Assembly: GCA_035772785.1 (NCBI GenBank)
Contig: JAOCPU010000003.1
Span: 310,001-374,000 of the forward strand
Length of the DNA stretch: 64,000 nt
Direction of reading: 5' to 3'
Origin: Phlebiopsis flavidoalba
Lineage: Eukaryota; Basidiomycota; Agaricomycetes; Polyporales; Phanerochaetaceae
Positions 32,813-43,810 of this stretch are shown in pieces. A model generated the notes under the pieces. The model had not been told where the DNA came from and made no database searches. It was given only the letters and a program-made list of their open reading frames with translations. The number at the start of each line of letters is the position of its first letter. Positions within the stretch are counted from its first letter, which is position 1. The position numbers were made by a program, and so were the translations under genes.

Positions 32813-33188
32813 CAACATGGGGTGTAAATCTTGCATGTCTGGCTTGGTGCTCTGTTCATCAGTGGCAAGTGGTCTGTGCTACCATGAGAAATACCTTCAC
32901 AACTGGGCAGTGCATTGAAACATCATCATCACACACAATTTCCTTTGAGCTGGCATCACAACACTTGCACATGACATTCTATGGAGAAGTAGCAGATACA
33001 TGCACAGCAATCCAAGCAGCCCTAAAGCTGCAAACATTCCAAAAATTGTATCCAAAAATCCCCAAAAAGCCACAATTTTAATCCATTTGCCATGCACAAC
33101 ACAAGACCCAGAGCCAACAGAGCCCTGCAGGAAAAGCACAGCAAAAAGATAAAAAGAGTGAAGCAGAAGATCTCAAGAGAGATCCCCC
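32813..33188. repeat. CpG-free decayed segment abutting the U2 gene
   Basis: Not a single CG dinucleotide occurs across about 375 bases, while TG and CA are abundant and the flanks on both sides are rich in CG. Complete CpG loss is the signature of long-term cytosine methylation followed by deamination, as seen in silenced transposon copies in mushroom genomes. A 96-codon open frame (32791-33081) has no recognisable domain. No terminal repeats or target-site duplication were identified by eye. The interval ends where the U2 snRNA 3' end is predicted. I infer a relic of a repeat, family unknown. Confidence 0.55.
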
Positions 33189-33369
33189 GACGACGCAAGC
33201 CGGTACTGCAGTGGCAAGGTCATCGCGCCCCCGAGTTGCAAGCAGAGCTCGAGGAGAAAGGGCGGCAAAAATTAGATAACCAAGAATGAGGGCGGTGCCC
33301 TCATATAGTGGTTAAACTATTAAGAACAGATATCTAACACTTGATCTAAGCCAAAAGGCCAGAGTGGTA
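33187..33369 (-). ncRNA. U2: U2 spliceosomal snRNA
   Basis: RNA component of the U2 snRNP that pairs with the intron branch site. On the minus strand: CTCTGGCCTTTTGGCTTAGA (5' stem-loop I), ATCAAGTGT.., ATCTGTTCTTA, AGTTTAACCAC, a stem IIb hairpin GAGGGCACCGCCCTC, an Sm-binding site TCTAATTTTTGCC, and a 3' stem-loop with the conserved loop CTGCAGTACC. The branch-point recognition part reads TGTTAGATATCTG where TGTAGTATCTG is universal, which looks like two inserted bases. 5' and 3' ends are approximate. A TATA element sits about 30 bases upstream of the predicted 5' end. Confidence 0.88.
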
Positions 33370-33394
33370 AGGATTCCAGACGGCCGCGCACGTC

Positions 33395-33404
33395 CTTATA
33401 TACC
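33395..33404 (-). promoter_or_regulatory. TATA box of the U2 gene
   Basis: Plus-strand cttatatacc reads GGTATATAAG on the minus strand, about 30 bases before the predicted U2 5' end, the spacing expected for a TATA-driven snRNA promoter. Confidence 0.55.
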
Positions 33405-33955
33405 CTGGACGCCCTGCGCACGGACACATGTTGTGCCTTGTTTGGACTGCGACAGCGCGTTCTCGCGGCTCAGGCGCCGCGCGCAGGACTCAGACTGGCT
33501 CTCGAGGTTCCGCACGCCACAAGGGCCTTTGGCCGATTTTTTATTCCGTACTAAAACTATGGGCAAAAAAAGTCCGAGTCAAAATGCTTAAAAAATGAAA
33601 AAAACATGTGATTATCGACAACCGTGATGCGATGTACAAGATGAGAGGTGACGAACAAGAGCCATGAAGACGCTAGAACGGTGGGAGACTAAATGCTGGA
33701 TATGCTAACTTGCGAGAAAGGGACGTAGACGGCGCGAAAGAAGTTGCGCGTAATGCGCTTGAATGCTTACAACGCCGACAAACTTAAAAAACTAATACTC
33801 GTACAGATAACGGCGTATGGAGGGAGAGAGTTCCCGCGGTAGTTCTGTCAAAATGAACGTTCTAGGCCTTACTTGCGTGACGTTACAAGGGTGCGCACAC
33901 GTCTACATTGTGGTTTTTCTTTCACGTCAATCGGATACCACCAACGGTACTCGTC
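33405..33955. other. Spacer between U2 and the DUF6533 gene
   Basis: No gene seen. Around 33540-33610 the plus strand is A-rich (caaaaaaagtcc, cttaaaaaatgaaaaaaac). It should include the distal U2 promoter and the terminator of the membrane-protein gene. Confidence 0.4.
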
Positions 33956-35832
33956 TCAGTGACTGATAGGGCGCATGTCTTCGTCGCCGTGGTTAAACGC
34001 GCTCTCGAGGTCGCTGTTCTTCGCCGCCTCTAGCTCCTCGAGGTTATCCAGCTCGAGACCGCTAGCACTGGCCATATACCGTCCCGCATGGGGATGCTAC
34101 CCATGGTGCTGAGAAACAAGGACGCCTTGGGGCCGCATCATAACCCTCGAATTCGATGCTGCGCATGCCGCCGAAGCCACCGAAGCCAGAGAACGGAGAG
34201 CCGGGACTAGACTTCTGCGATGCCGTCGGGCCTGCTGTAAAGGCCATGGGTCCCAGTCGAGGAACTGTGTGCCACCGTCTCGGAGCCACGTTCACGAAGG
34301 TCAAGAATGAGACGACATGCGAGGACAGGCGAGAGCATCACGCTCAGCGGTATGCAAATCGCCGAAATCGATTGTCGAGGGTCTGGAGAAAATGTTAGCA
34401 TACAAGCACTCATATGCTTGGAAATTACTCACTGCAGGTAGAAGATGCCGTTAATCTGAGGCGAGCTGGTCAGAGCAACGATGATAGAGTGAGCAATAAG
34501 AGACATACGAGGTTCGCGATAGAGATCAAGATGGTAGTAGAAAACGCCTACGATACTTCTGTCAGCATACACGCTGGCTTGTTTGAGTGCATCTACTCAC
34601 CTTCCCGCAAGAAGGTTTGGATGAGCCTGCTGCTTGCAGCCCCGCTACGGCGGCGTATCATGACGGCTTTTTGATGACAGTCATCGCCGTGACCATGGTG
34701 TCGTACAACAGTGTGCAATCTTGGCGTTACAGTTAGGATGATGTTTATAGCCCCTCCACGATAAACTCACGAAGAAGCCTGCGGAATGGGAGGTCAGTTT
34801 GTGTCAACGAAGGTATCGAGGAACTTACCGAGGAGGTGCGCGGAGTGTGGCTTGGACATGGGGAAACACGGTCCAGATGTCTACAGGACAATTAGCAACG
34901 GTCTAACGACACATTGAGAAGGGATGCGCACAAAGGGTGGGGTCATGAAGGGATCGGCACGCCAGATACTTGTATGCGCGTGAGCTCACGATTGTCGAAG
35001 GCAACCTTGCATGGACTTACAGAGCATCTGAGAGGTATCCAACGTATAGCTGGTAGGCAATCCACGCCGGCCAATGCAGAGACCAGTATGGGTAAGGAGT
35101 AGTATACATTCCGGTTGAAGAACGCATACGTCCTGATCAACAGGATGACCTCGGCGGTGGACTTGATTCCACATCGCCAGGGCCCACAGGTATCTGCCAA
35201 CGGTGCGTCAGATCGGAGAGCATACAAGCAAATCCTGACGTACCCTGAAGATCTTCTCTCGCATTCCTCGAGCGAGTGATTCGTGCAAAACGCCCCTAAC
35301 AGGAGGTACGGCACGACCGCGATGACCCAGTAGACTTACCGAGCCCACAGTCCGCATGAATGAAACCGTGACGGTGGCGGTGGGCGATCTCGGCGACCTA
35401 CCGACAAAACAGATAACGCGACCTTGACCGGGGTCCAGCTGGTTCTCCAATCTGTTGGCGTCGTCAGGGGGCGTTAGCATCGATCGTACGCTGGCGAGGG
35501 CCAGCGGCGACTTACGAAACGCCACTCGCGCGGCAGCCCCAGGCCCCAGTCCCATAAGACAATCGCGTCTGATGGCCGAAATGGTCAGTGAGGCGCGCTG
35601 GACAAGCGACGCGGCGAACTCACACATTGCTTGGCTAAAAAAAACAAAGGCGTTCAGCCGAGATATGCGACGTGAACAGCGATGAGGCTTACCACAGAAA
35701 TGTGTACTTGGGTACTGAACACACATTAACAAAGAGATAAAAAAAAAAATAAACGAGGGATGGCAAAAACAGGAGGAAACGGCGACGCACACGAAGATAA
35801 AGTGTTCCGGCCTCCGCTTGCGTGTCGGACAT
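33956..35832 (-). CDS. DUF6533-type multi-pass membrane protein
   Basis: Member of a large, functionally uncharacterised family of about seven-helix membrane proteins found in mushrooms. Start about 35832 (MSDTQAEA..). Fragments in order: AIVLWDWGLGLPREWRF, VKVALFVGRYL-like sequence, a PYLLLGAFCTN helix, CGIKSTAEVILLIRTYAFFN, RNVYYSLPILVSALAGV, a stretch with MVTAMTV, and the cytosolic end SVMLSPVLACRLILDLRERG and ETV, followed by a Gly/Ser-rich tail with RSIEFEGYDA and LELDNLEELEAAKNSDLESA. Stop TGA at 33956-33958. The LACR(L)ILDLRERGSE motif is the family hallmark. Exons are short and frameshifts frequent, so helix count cannot be verified. Confidence 0.78.
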
Positions 35833-36683
35833 TTTGTATGGTCAAGAGCTTGCCCGTTATGAGCAGGTCACGGAGGTACGCGAGTGAGGAACGCGAGTGA
35901 GGAACGCCGTCGTGGCCGTCGTCGTCTGCGGCAAGCGGGAGAGGGGGGTGGGGACGTGGTGGTTAGAGAGGAAGGAGGAACGACGACGACGGTGGACCGA
36001 GAGAGGCACACCAAACGACGAGAGAAGGAAGCACGGGGCGGGGGCCGGTGGCTGCAGCTTTGCGACTCGAGGGAGCTCATATACACGCACCGTGCAGAGA
36101 AAAAGAAGAGATTAGGCCGGGGGGAGCATGGCAGCTCCCTTGCCATATCGGGCAGCGGGTCTTCCTGTTTTGGATTCGGGGTGTCAGTTTTGGGGAAGAT
36201 GATTTCTGGCCTCGACGCCGCAACAGGGCCCGCAGGGCACGTGCGGAGGGCCGCCGGCCATCAGCATTCGGCTTCCCCGCTGCGACAATTTACGTCTTTC
36301 CTAGTGCGCGACGCACACGCGTTGCCCTCACCGCTCCATCCTCGCGGGGGTCTGTAGGCAAGACGACGCGGCCAACAAGGCCAAGGGCGGCGTGTCGAAC
36401 GCAGAAATGCTCAAGAGTACGGGCCACGGAGGGATGGGGGGCCCTGCACGCAAGAGGACGTCAGAGGCACCGGACAAAAGGAAGACGCACCACCACCTGC
36501 GCTCCATGAAACTGCGAGAGGAGCGGCGGCGCCGTGCTCGCAGCGACGTTGCGCACGCTCCGGTCAAGCAAACGCAACTAAAAACTCGCCGATAGCATGC
36601 ACCGCGCTGACAGCCTGTCACTCCTCGTCGCGTCCACGGACTGTGTCAACAATATTCGAATAATCGCAAGCGAGCGCGCTCCA
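35833..36683. other. GC-rich region with a possible small plus-strand gene
   Basis: Holds the DUF6533 promoter and the 3' flank of alg9. A candidate small plus-strand gene could run from ATG 36199 (MISGLDAATGPAGHVRRAA) through SNAEMLKSTGHGGMGGPARK and KTHHHLRSMKLREERRRRAR to a stop at 36593-36595, giving a basic product of about 130 residues. The first part resembles a mitochondrial targeting sequence once a frameshift is allowed. No family recognised. Near 35880-35905 a 12-base unit (gtgaggaacgcga) is tandemly duplicated. Confidence 0.35.
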
Positions 36684-39314
36684 TTATGTCCACAACACAC
36701 GTCCCGGTATCGATACGTTTATTGATTTTTGGTGCACGTGTGAGAGCCCGCGTCCTTTCCGCCCCATGTTCTCCCGGTGCTTGAGCAGACAGAACTCGCC
36801 AAACTCGTTGAGCCCCTGCCACCGCGCGCCGGGCATCCACAGCGTGCAGTCAGTGCGCGTCATGATGGGCGAGTGCCGGGCGTCGAGGAACCGCTCGCAA
36901 CGCACGCGCTCCCCACGTCGCGTCGTCGACCGCATAACCGCGGCTCGAGCGCGCTCGATACGGGGTGCAGTGGGTAGTCACGAGTCCATCAGGTTTAAGT
37001 CGCACGTCTCCACGTCGACCTGGGAAAGGGAGTCAGGTGACCGTTCCACTTCGAAACGCGCGCACGTACATAGAATGACGGTTCCTCCTTGTTCAGGTCG
37101 TAGTAGCCCGGACGGGATGGCCCCATTAGAGGCCTGCATGTGCCCTCCAATCTGGCCCGTCAGCCCCACCTTTGCGCTCCGTGGGCTTGAAATGGCCAGG
37201 GTAGCATGCCGTCAAACTCGCTCTTGATCCATTCGACGCGAACCCCCGTCAGGCGACGAGATAGTGTCCAGGGAACCGGTGCCCACTCCTTCCCGATGCA
37301 CAGCGTCATGTTGAATGGGTAGATCAGGTCGTAATCTACACGAGGCTCGTCTGCCTCGCTGTCTCTCCGGGATTCTGTACCGTGTGCCTTCGACCTGCGG
37401 GTGGAGGCAGGTGGACGGGGACCGTATCCAGTGTCGTGTTCAGCACCTTCGGGATCTCGTATGCCTCGAGGTAGTACATCAGTGTCCCATCGGTGCGTGG
37501 TAGTACTTCCATTGGGCGAGAGCACGCGAAAATGGAGATGACGCATCACACGTAGGTGGACCCCTAAAGACACAACCGACAGAGTAAATCTGCCTGAAGA
37601 TGACCGCAGTCGACGCCGCTGGATGAAATATGGAGTTAGTACGTAAATACCGCGCAACGATAGCAACGCTGCTTACCCGGTACGGCGACTTGGTAATCTT
37701 CACGTACGCGACTTCCATCCATACCGCGTACAAGGTAAATTGTGACAGAGGCGTTGAAGCAGATCAGGGGGTAGATGGGATACATGAACCGTTCCTCCTT
37801 GTGGGGTTGCGCGAACATGATAGCAAGCCAGACGTACATCGGTTGGCGAGGCGCCATAGCGAGCAGCGTGATGGGAGAGCTGTGCTCTGGGCCGGCGCGG
37901 TCGGGCCCATACGCCTTGCGTTCAATTCTGCGTGTGATGAAGACGGCAGGCAGGCGACGCAATCGCAAATGGAACTATGACGTTGAGGTTCAACAGCAGA
38001 TTTGTGGATATAGTATTCGGCGGGTTCGGTTCCATAGAGACCGGGGCCGAGGATAATCGTTGGGCGTCGGGGAAGACATTGTACTTGATGATGTTCCACG
38101 GTACAATCTCGAGCTTGCCGTAGAACAGGAGTATCAAGAGCGACAAACCGGGATCTGGGAGGACAGTGAATAAAGGTCCAAAATAATAACACAATTTCGT
38201 ACCAGTAGCAGACTCGCACACAAACCGCATACAGCGAACCGCCTCCACCTAGGGCGATCCTCCAGGACGAGACTTCCCTCGGAGAGACACTGATCCTTGC
38301 CGAAACAAATAGAGCTCCTCAAAGACGAACGGGATGGCGATCGCGGCCGCGAACGGCCATCCAAAAATAGCTCCCGTCGCAAACGCCAGTGTCGCGTAGG
38401 AGAGTGCGGCGCAATGTTCGTGCTCTCCGTTGGCTGCAGGGCGTACGTAAAGGCGACCCATAGGTAGCATACATCGCAAACGACGAGGGCAAGAATGCTG
38501 CGTCAACCGAGAGTTAGAGCTTTGTGCTGCCACTGTACGGAGAATACTCACAGACGGACGCGTTCCACATGCCGGCGCTGAAGAGCATGATGAAGACGGA
38601 AGTACCCGAGCGACTCTGACTCTGTAGTTGACCTTGTCCGCGATCTTCCTGTACAAGAACGACTCGCAGAACGCAGCAGACGAACGCCAGGAGGATGCGG
38701 ACGGCGAAGAAAGCGGGGACGCTGCGAGGGCACATGAGTTATATATAACCCCACAGTGCATTTACGCTGCGTACCTTCTCCGGACCAAGTAGGAACGTTG
38801 GCACCAATTTGGCAATTTGGCGTGTGGAATGTAGTGTACGGGAGGATGTATGCCCAGCTGCGGATCGCATATACGGGAGAGGTCTCCCACGTTTTGAAAT
38901 CCGTGTCCTCTGTCAGGTAATGCAGAGGCTCCCAGAAGTTGAAGACTGCGGGTATATGCGTTTTAGCTAAAGCATTTCACATATACACAAGCTTGTCGCA
39001 CCTTCGTGCACAGTCGCGTTGATTATTTGCGTACATTGCACCTATGACGCGAATCATGACTATTATCCGAACGCTACTGACATGCATCGGATTCCATGGT
39101 GCGCTGTTGGGCCCTTGGTGATCGTGTCAATAACGTCAACTTTTCTTGTAGCGAGAGACATTAACACACCTCCGGAGCTGATCCTGTAGCAAACCCCGTA
39201 TGCCTGTTGAAAGGCTTGGGGGCGTAAAAGTGTCCTTATTACCTTCCTGAGTCTGCGGTGTAGGCCTCCCGAAGCGGATGGTCTGCACACACGCGGCTGT
39301 AACGGAGCCGCCAT
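36684..39314 (-). CDS. Alpha-1,2-mannosyltransferase Alg9 (GT22)
   Basis: ER membrane enzyme that adds alpha-1,2 mannoses from dolichyl-phosphate-mannose to the lumenal lipid-linked oligosaccharide for N-glycosylation. Pieces in order: MIRVIGAMYANIQDCDE-like sequence, FNFWEPLHYLTED, SPVYAIRSWAYIL (about 38860-38890), FFAVRILLAFVCCVL, LYRKIADKVNYRVG, MLLFSAGMWNASVC, TLAFATGAIFGWPFAAAIAI, VVPWNIIKYNVFPDAQRL, the family motif HKEERFMYPIYPLICFNAS (about 37760-37812), EVAYVKITKSPYRVS, LAQWKYYHAPM, VDYDLIYPFNMTLCIGKEW, VRVEWIKSEFDGMLPW, DLNKEEPSFYV-like sequence, and WMPGARWQGLNEFGEFCLLK. The catalytic DE pair of the N-terminal (Q/N)DCDE(V/T) loop is present. Length near 620 residues fits. Stop placed at 36684-36686; the first exon is uncertain. 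Confidence 0.88.
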
Positions 39315-39735
39315 ATTTCTCTTTCGGGGACTCTAGAGGTCCTGGTGCATACACTACGTCCAGAACGTGTCTCTGACGACCTGGTTGCGAATGGGGGAGA
39401 AAGAGAGGGATGGCTGCTAGGCAGAGCGTGCTCCGGGGATACCGTGCGGATTCAGCCTGGGCGCCTTGCCGACGCGTATGCGTAATACGCGCTTGTCACG
39501 TACGTCAAACCCAGCGTTTCGGGCGTGACGCGCGCTCCGGTGGGGAGCGAAACGCAGCTGGCGCGCGCGTCACGCTTGGGCTGTTCTTGCCTTTGCGCAT
39601 CCAGCTCGCTGCTGCAGCATGGAACCGACGCGACGGCCGCTCAGACCGCCCAGCGCGGAGACCTGAAAAACCTGGGAGATACTCAAGGCTCTCGAGTCGG
39701 TTACTGCTCCGCCAAGTCCGTACTTTCGCCGTCGT
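39315..39735. promoter_or_regulatory. Divergent promoter, alg9 / uncharacterised gene
   Basis: 421 bases between alg9 and the plus-strand start at 39736. GC-rich, with repeated GCGCG and cgtacgt strings near 39490-39580. No TATA box obvious. Confidence 0.4.
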
Positions 39736-41836
39736 ATGACAGCGACTTTTTCTCGCGACGTTGGAGAGCACTGGAGAGATACCGATATTCCTGATTCAGG
39801 CAACGACGAGGACGAAGTCGGGGACTTGCCAGTGACTTCTCCTCTGAAGAGGCCGCTCATACCAAGCTATAGTGGTGGAAACTTTGTCCAAACCATGGGT
39901 ACCTTTGGTCCGCGGCGAACGCTTCAAGACGGCGCGAACCAAGCTAGAAATTCCTACTGGAGTCAACGCAGCTATACTACGGACTCCGGCTCGGGGTATG
40001 TCACCCCTAGTCAAGCAAATCAATACTTGTCGCCGCACTCTCCGACCCTGGAGCATGGATACTACGACAAGCGCGTCAGCTCTAGTTCGAGCCGTTTCAC
40101 GCTCTCTGCATATCTTTCGTCAAGACACAGAAAATCTGCTGAACCAAGTTCACTCCCTGGCTCTCCTCGTTTGTCTCCAAGCGGCTCTATTGGAATGCAT
40201 CGTCCCCCTCATCGGACACCTTGAACCTGCCCGACCCATGCAACCGTTCTCCCGTCTATTGGAGTCTTCTCTGTCAACAATTATTTTCGCCGCCGGCTCT
40301 GGGGGGCCGTCTCGCCTGCTGTTGTTTTCTACTGGCCTCGCGACGGAAGCCCAGCTGTATGTCAAGCGTCAAAGACCACCGGCAACACTCCCGTTCTTCT
40401 ACAGCAAACCCACGCAAATAGACTTTCCTACGGCCGAGGAAAATGCCGCAGACCCTGGTAGATCTCGCACACCAACATTCCGTCCTTCAAGAAGTCGTCC
40501 CAGTAGTCCGCTCTCAAGCCCAGTTTACAACATACCCAGGACCTCGTGTTCGCACTAGATCCTCTGCAACCACCAGGTCCAATGACTCTGGCAGATCGGG
40601 ACATGTCTGCACATTCTGCTCGCAGCAACCAATCATCGCAGTCGGCCCGCATTGGTCCTCTCACAGCGGACTTCGTGAATTGACCGTGCAAGTTCCCGGC
40701 CTCCCGTCGGTGCTCTCGTGGCTGCAGACCGTCCAATTTGGAGCTCTGGATAGATCAGGAAGGCTTTCGCCTCGCTAGACCCGTTTTCACAGTGACCGGG
40801 TACACATGTACAGCGGGATCTGCCCCCACGACGGCGAGCCGGACCTGGTCGAGGCCCTCTTTGCACGGGTCAGCAGAGTTCAAACCCTTGGAAACGCCAA
40901 CAGTTTATCTTCCACCATCATGCCCTGGACCCGCCACCTGTGCTCAGAAAGCTGACAATGGCAGGAGAAAAACGACAGCCGCGACTACATCTCTCGCCAG
41001 GCCTCGCTCTCAATCAAGACCAATGGCGTGTACTCTGTCTCTGGCACACCGAGCACCTCGAGTCTGGACCTCCCAGCCCGCCACAACTCCGCCCACACAC
41101 AACGCGGACGCGCGACACCACGCCCCCCGGCTCACCTGGCGTTTTGACTATCTCGTCGAGGACAGCGCCGGCAAGGGGCGGCCGGGCGACAAGGCCCTGA
41201 CTACCCGCTCCGCGCGTTTCGCGTGCTCGCCGGTGTGTGCTGCACCCCCACGCACGGGAAGAAGATCAGGATTATGCAGGTCGTGCGGAAGACCCTCACG
41301 CCGAAGCTCACGTCGGAGAAGATGGAGGCCCAGCCAAGAATTCGCGTGCAGACCGACCCGCCTCAGGGTGACGCACCGCGCTACCTCAGCGCCGCGGGAC
41401 GCGCACGTCGCCGCCCATCCCAGGGCGTCCCGCCCCGGCTTCGGCACCGCAGGACCCGCTCGACGTCGGCGCAGCCGTTACTCACGCAGGAGAACGAGTA
41501 ACTGAAGGAGCCCACGAGGGCATCCGCGGCGGTGCGAAAAAGAGCAGGACTACGTCGCTGGCAATGGGCCGGGCGCGTCACCGAAGGGCGCGCGGCGCGC
41601 GGTGTGCCTGCGGGCGAAATCCTCTCGCCAAGCTCGCTTTCGGCCAATCGTCGCAACAGCGTGGGCGCACCTGGCGATACACCGACCCCCTTCGCGAGCT
41701 CTCTCGGCACATTTTTGCGCTCCGACAGATCTCGCCGTCATCATGAACGATGCCCCATCCCGTCACCCCGGGCCCGTTTGCGTGAGATGACGACTTCGCT
41801 GCAGTCCACCTCCTCGGAAAGGAGATAGTAGGGTAA
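39736..41836 (+). CDS. Uncharacterised protein, Ser/Pro-rich N-terminus, conserved-looking core
   Basis: No named domain recognised. ATG 39736: MTATFSRDVGEHWRDTDIPD, then a Ser-rich disordered part (SGYVTPSQANQYLSPHSPTL, RVSSSSSRFTLSAYLSSRHR, SSLPGSPRLSPSGSIG). The second half is more structured: LSWLQTVQ, ELWIDQEGFRLARPVF, TGYTCTAGSAP, LRKLTMAGE, DYISRQASLSIKTNGVYSVS, LTWRFDYLVED, THGKKIRIMQVVRKTLTPKL. A stop occurs after LLTQENE (41499-41501), but Pro/Ser-rich frames continue (LSPSSLSANRRNSVGAPGDT) to DDDFAAVHLLGKEIVG and TAA near 41834, so the end may be either. The core could be a beta-sandwich, by inference only. Probably intron-poor, cytosolic. Confidence 0.55.
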
Positions 41837-42259
41837 TACCCGATGTTTCGGTTATAGCGCTGCATATTGTCGGCGTTCACAGTCTGTTCAATACATTTGA
41901 TTCCACGTTGCTGCAAGGGTCAAACAGTTCACGCACGCAAACTCCAATGATGGAAAGACTGCCGCGACACAGGCGAAAATTTTGAGAAAGACTATGTGTA
42001 CAAGTAGAAACTTTCCAAGTTCCTATCAGCTATCATGGACGCGATAGCTACAAAGCGGGCAGCAAAGCTGAGAAGGCCACAAAACACAACAACGATTATC
42101 CATCTGTCAGTACGATACTATGGTAAAATAGTCCGGTGGACTCGTGGTCGGGGGGGGGGGGGGGGTGCGTTCCAATTGAGATGAGGAAAAAGCAGAGGGG
42201 GCTAACTTGACGACGCTCGACGTGAAGGTTCCGCGCCTGGTCTCGGAGCCTCCACGTCG
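41837..42259. other. 3' spacer between convergent genes, with poly-G run
   Basis: Contains a run of about 16 G (42152-42167). AT-richer around 41930-42090. No gene seen; minus-strand frame 41578-41916 crosses it without recognisable content. Confidence 0.4.
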
Positions 42260-43612
42260 TCAGACGACGGCGGAGGTGGAGGCGCACAAGCATGGCCCCA
42301 GGCCAAGGTTCAACTCGTCTTCTTCATCGATAAGCGGTGGTGCGCAGTGGGCACGTCGTCCTACCATGGCGCGCGTGAGTCGTCTTCTGGCGTTTCGGCT
42401 CGGGGTACTCGAACGGAGGAGGCAGAAGACTGCATGCCAGCGGCGGGGTCGACCATGTCTGTCTGCGAATGTCGAAGGGTATTCATAGAACTGGGGCGCG
42501 GCAAGTTTGCGCCTTCGACGGTGGGGCGGGGAACATAGGAGGGTGGCGGACAGATGGCTCGCGCGCACACTATATGTCGGAACAGGGATAGAGTTCGACA
42601 ACACGCCGGCTGGAAGGAAGAGGATGATGGAGCTGAGGTTATTGCTCCAGACGAACCTCGGACCCCTTCCCGTAGATCGCTAAACCCATAACTCCTTAAC
42701 GCATGCCGTGTGGCACCGCTTCCCATTCTTCGATACAACTGGACAGACGGCCCGTGCGGGCCCGCAATATCCTGGGAAGACTGCGCTGCCTAGAATAGCT
42801 CGGTCTTCAGGCGCGAGCTTACCAACGAAGCCATGCGCGCTAGAAAGATTCTTGTCATCGGTGGCTATGTGGGCCGCCGACAAATGTGAGAGGCTTCCAG
42901 ACGGGGGCGCGCGTCATTTGTGCGGTCGTGGGGTCCGTCGGACTCGCGACACGTCGTCCGACCGAGGCCATGTGGTTGATACTAGCCCCGAGCGCTCTTT
43001 CGCCACCAGGACCCATCGTCGCGATAATCAAGCGGAGGATGCGACGGTCGCAATTCGTGGGACGGTCCACCTGAAAGCGGTTCGGGGTCACCGGCAGCGG
43101 GTTTCGCAGGGTCAGGCACGGGAATCCCTGATGAAAGACGCGGTGGAGGATAGGGAGGTGGTCGTTGTCGACCCTGCAAGCAGTGGCAAAGGACTCCAAT
43201 GGGAGGGAGTCAGTGGAGAGCGATGGGTCTACGATGCTATCCTCTGCTTTGGAGTGAGTCGAGCAAGTATCGCTAGTCGGAAGGTGCGGTTTTCTTGCGA
43301 CGCCGTCGGGCCGATATCTTGACATTTGGTCTCCAGCGCGCTGTTGACACCTTCACCCAGAGTCTGCGCTGTTGTTGCTCGCGTACGCAGCTTGTGTTCA
43401 TATTCATCATCAATTCGTCTTCCAGGGTATGGTGCTTGCGTAACTTCTTCTCCAAATCTTTGGTGGCGCTCCTCCGTTTTCTGCGCCATATGACACATCC
43501 GAAGATGAGAATAGATATGACAAACGGCAAGAACGAGGGCAAGAACAAGGATGTAGGGCGTGAGCTCGTCGGTCTTGTCGTTCCCCCAGCCTACAGGGAG
43601 ATTTGCGGTCAT
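42260..43612 (-). CDS. Single-pass membrane protein with cytosolic coiled-coil and disordered tail
   Basis: Unrecognised. Start about 43612 (MTANLPVGWGNDKTDELTPY), one transmembrane segment ILVLALVLAV continuing into FVISILIFGCVIW in the neighbouring frame, then a very basic stop-transfer WRRKRRSATKDLEKKLRK and a heptad-like KHHTLEDE, ending in the basic KISARRRRKK. Downstream pieces are Ser/Pro- and acid-rich and low in complexity: SGIPVPDPAKPAAGDPEPLS, AHIATDDKNL, VPRAETPEDDSRAPW and APPLIDEEDELNLGLGP, ending TSAVV with TGA at 42260-42262. The layout suggests a plasma- or endomembrane adaptor. No catalytic motif. Many frameshifts. Confidence 0.5.
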
Positions 43613-43810
43613 GTCGGTTGGCGTTTGGTAGGGGTGGTTGGGGAGGAGGTTGGTCGTTCAGTAGGGTCTATTTGGTCGTCAACTTCGGGAACGTCTGTTG
43701 AATAATCACCGCTGCTTGCGGTACACTACGGGAAGGTCAATACTGTCGGTGACGCGCTGTCACGCTGAATAGTGCTCACGTCGCAATATGTAGAGCCGTA
43801 TAATGTCCAG

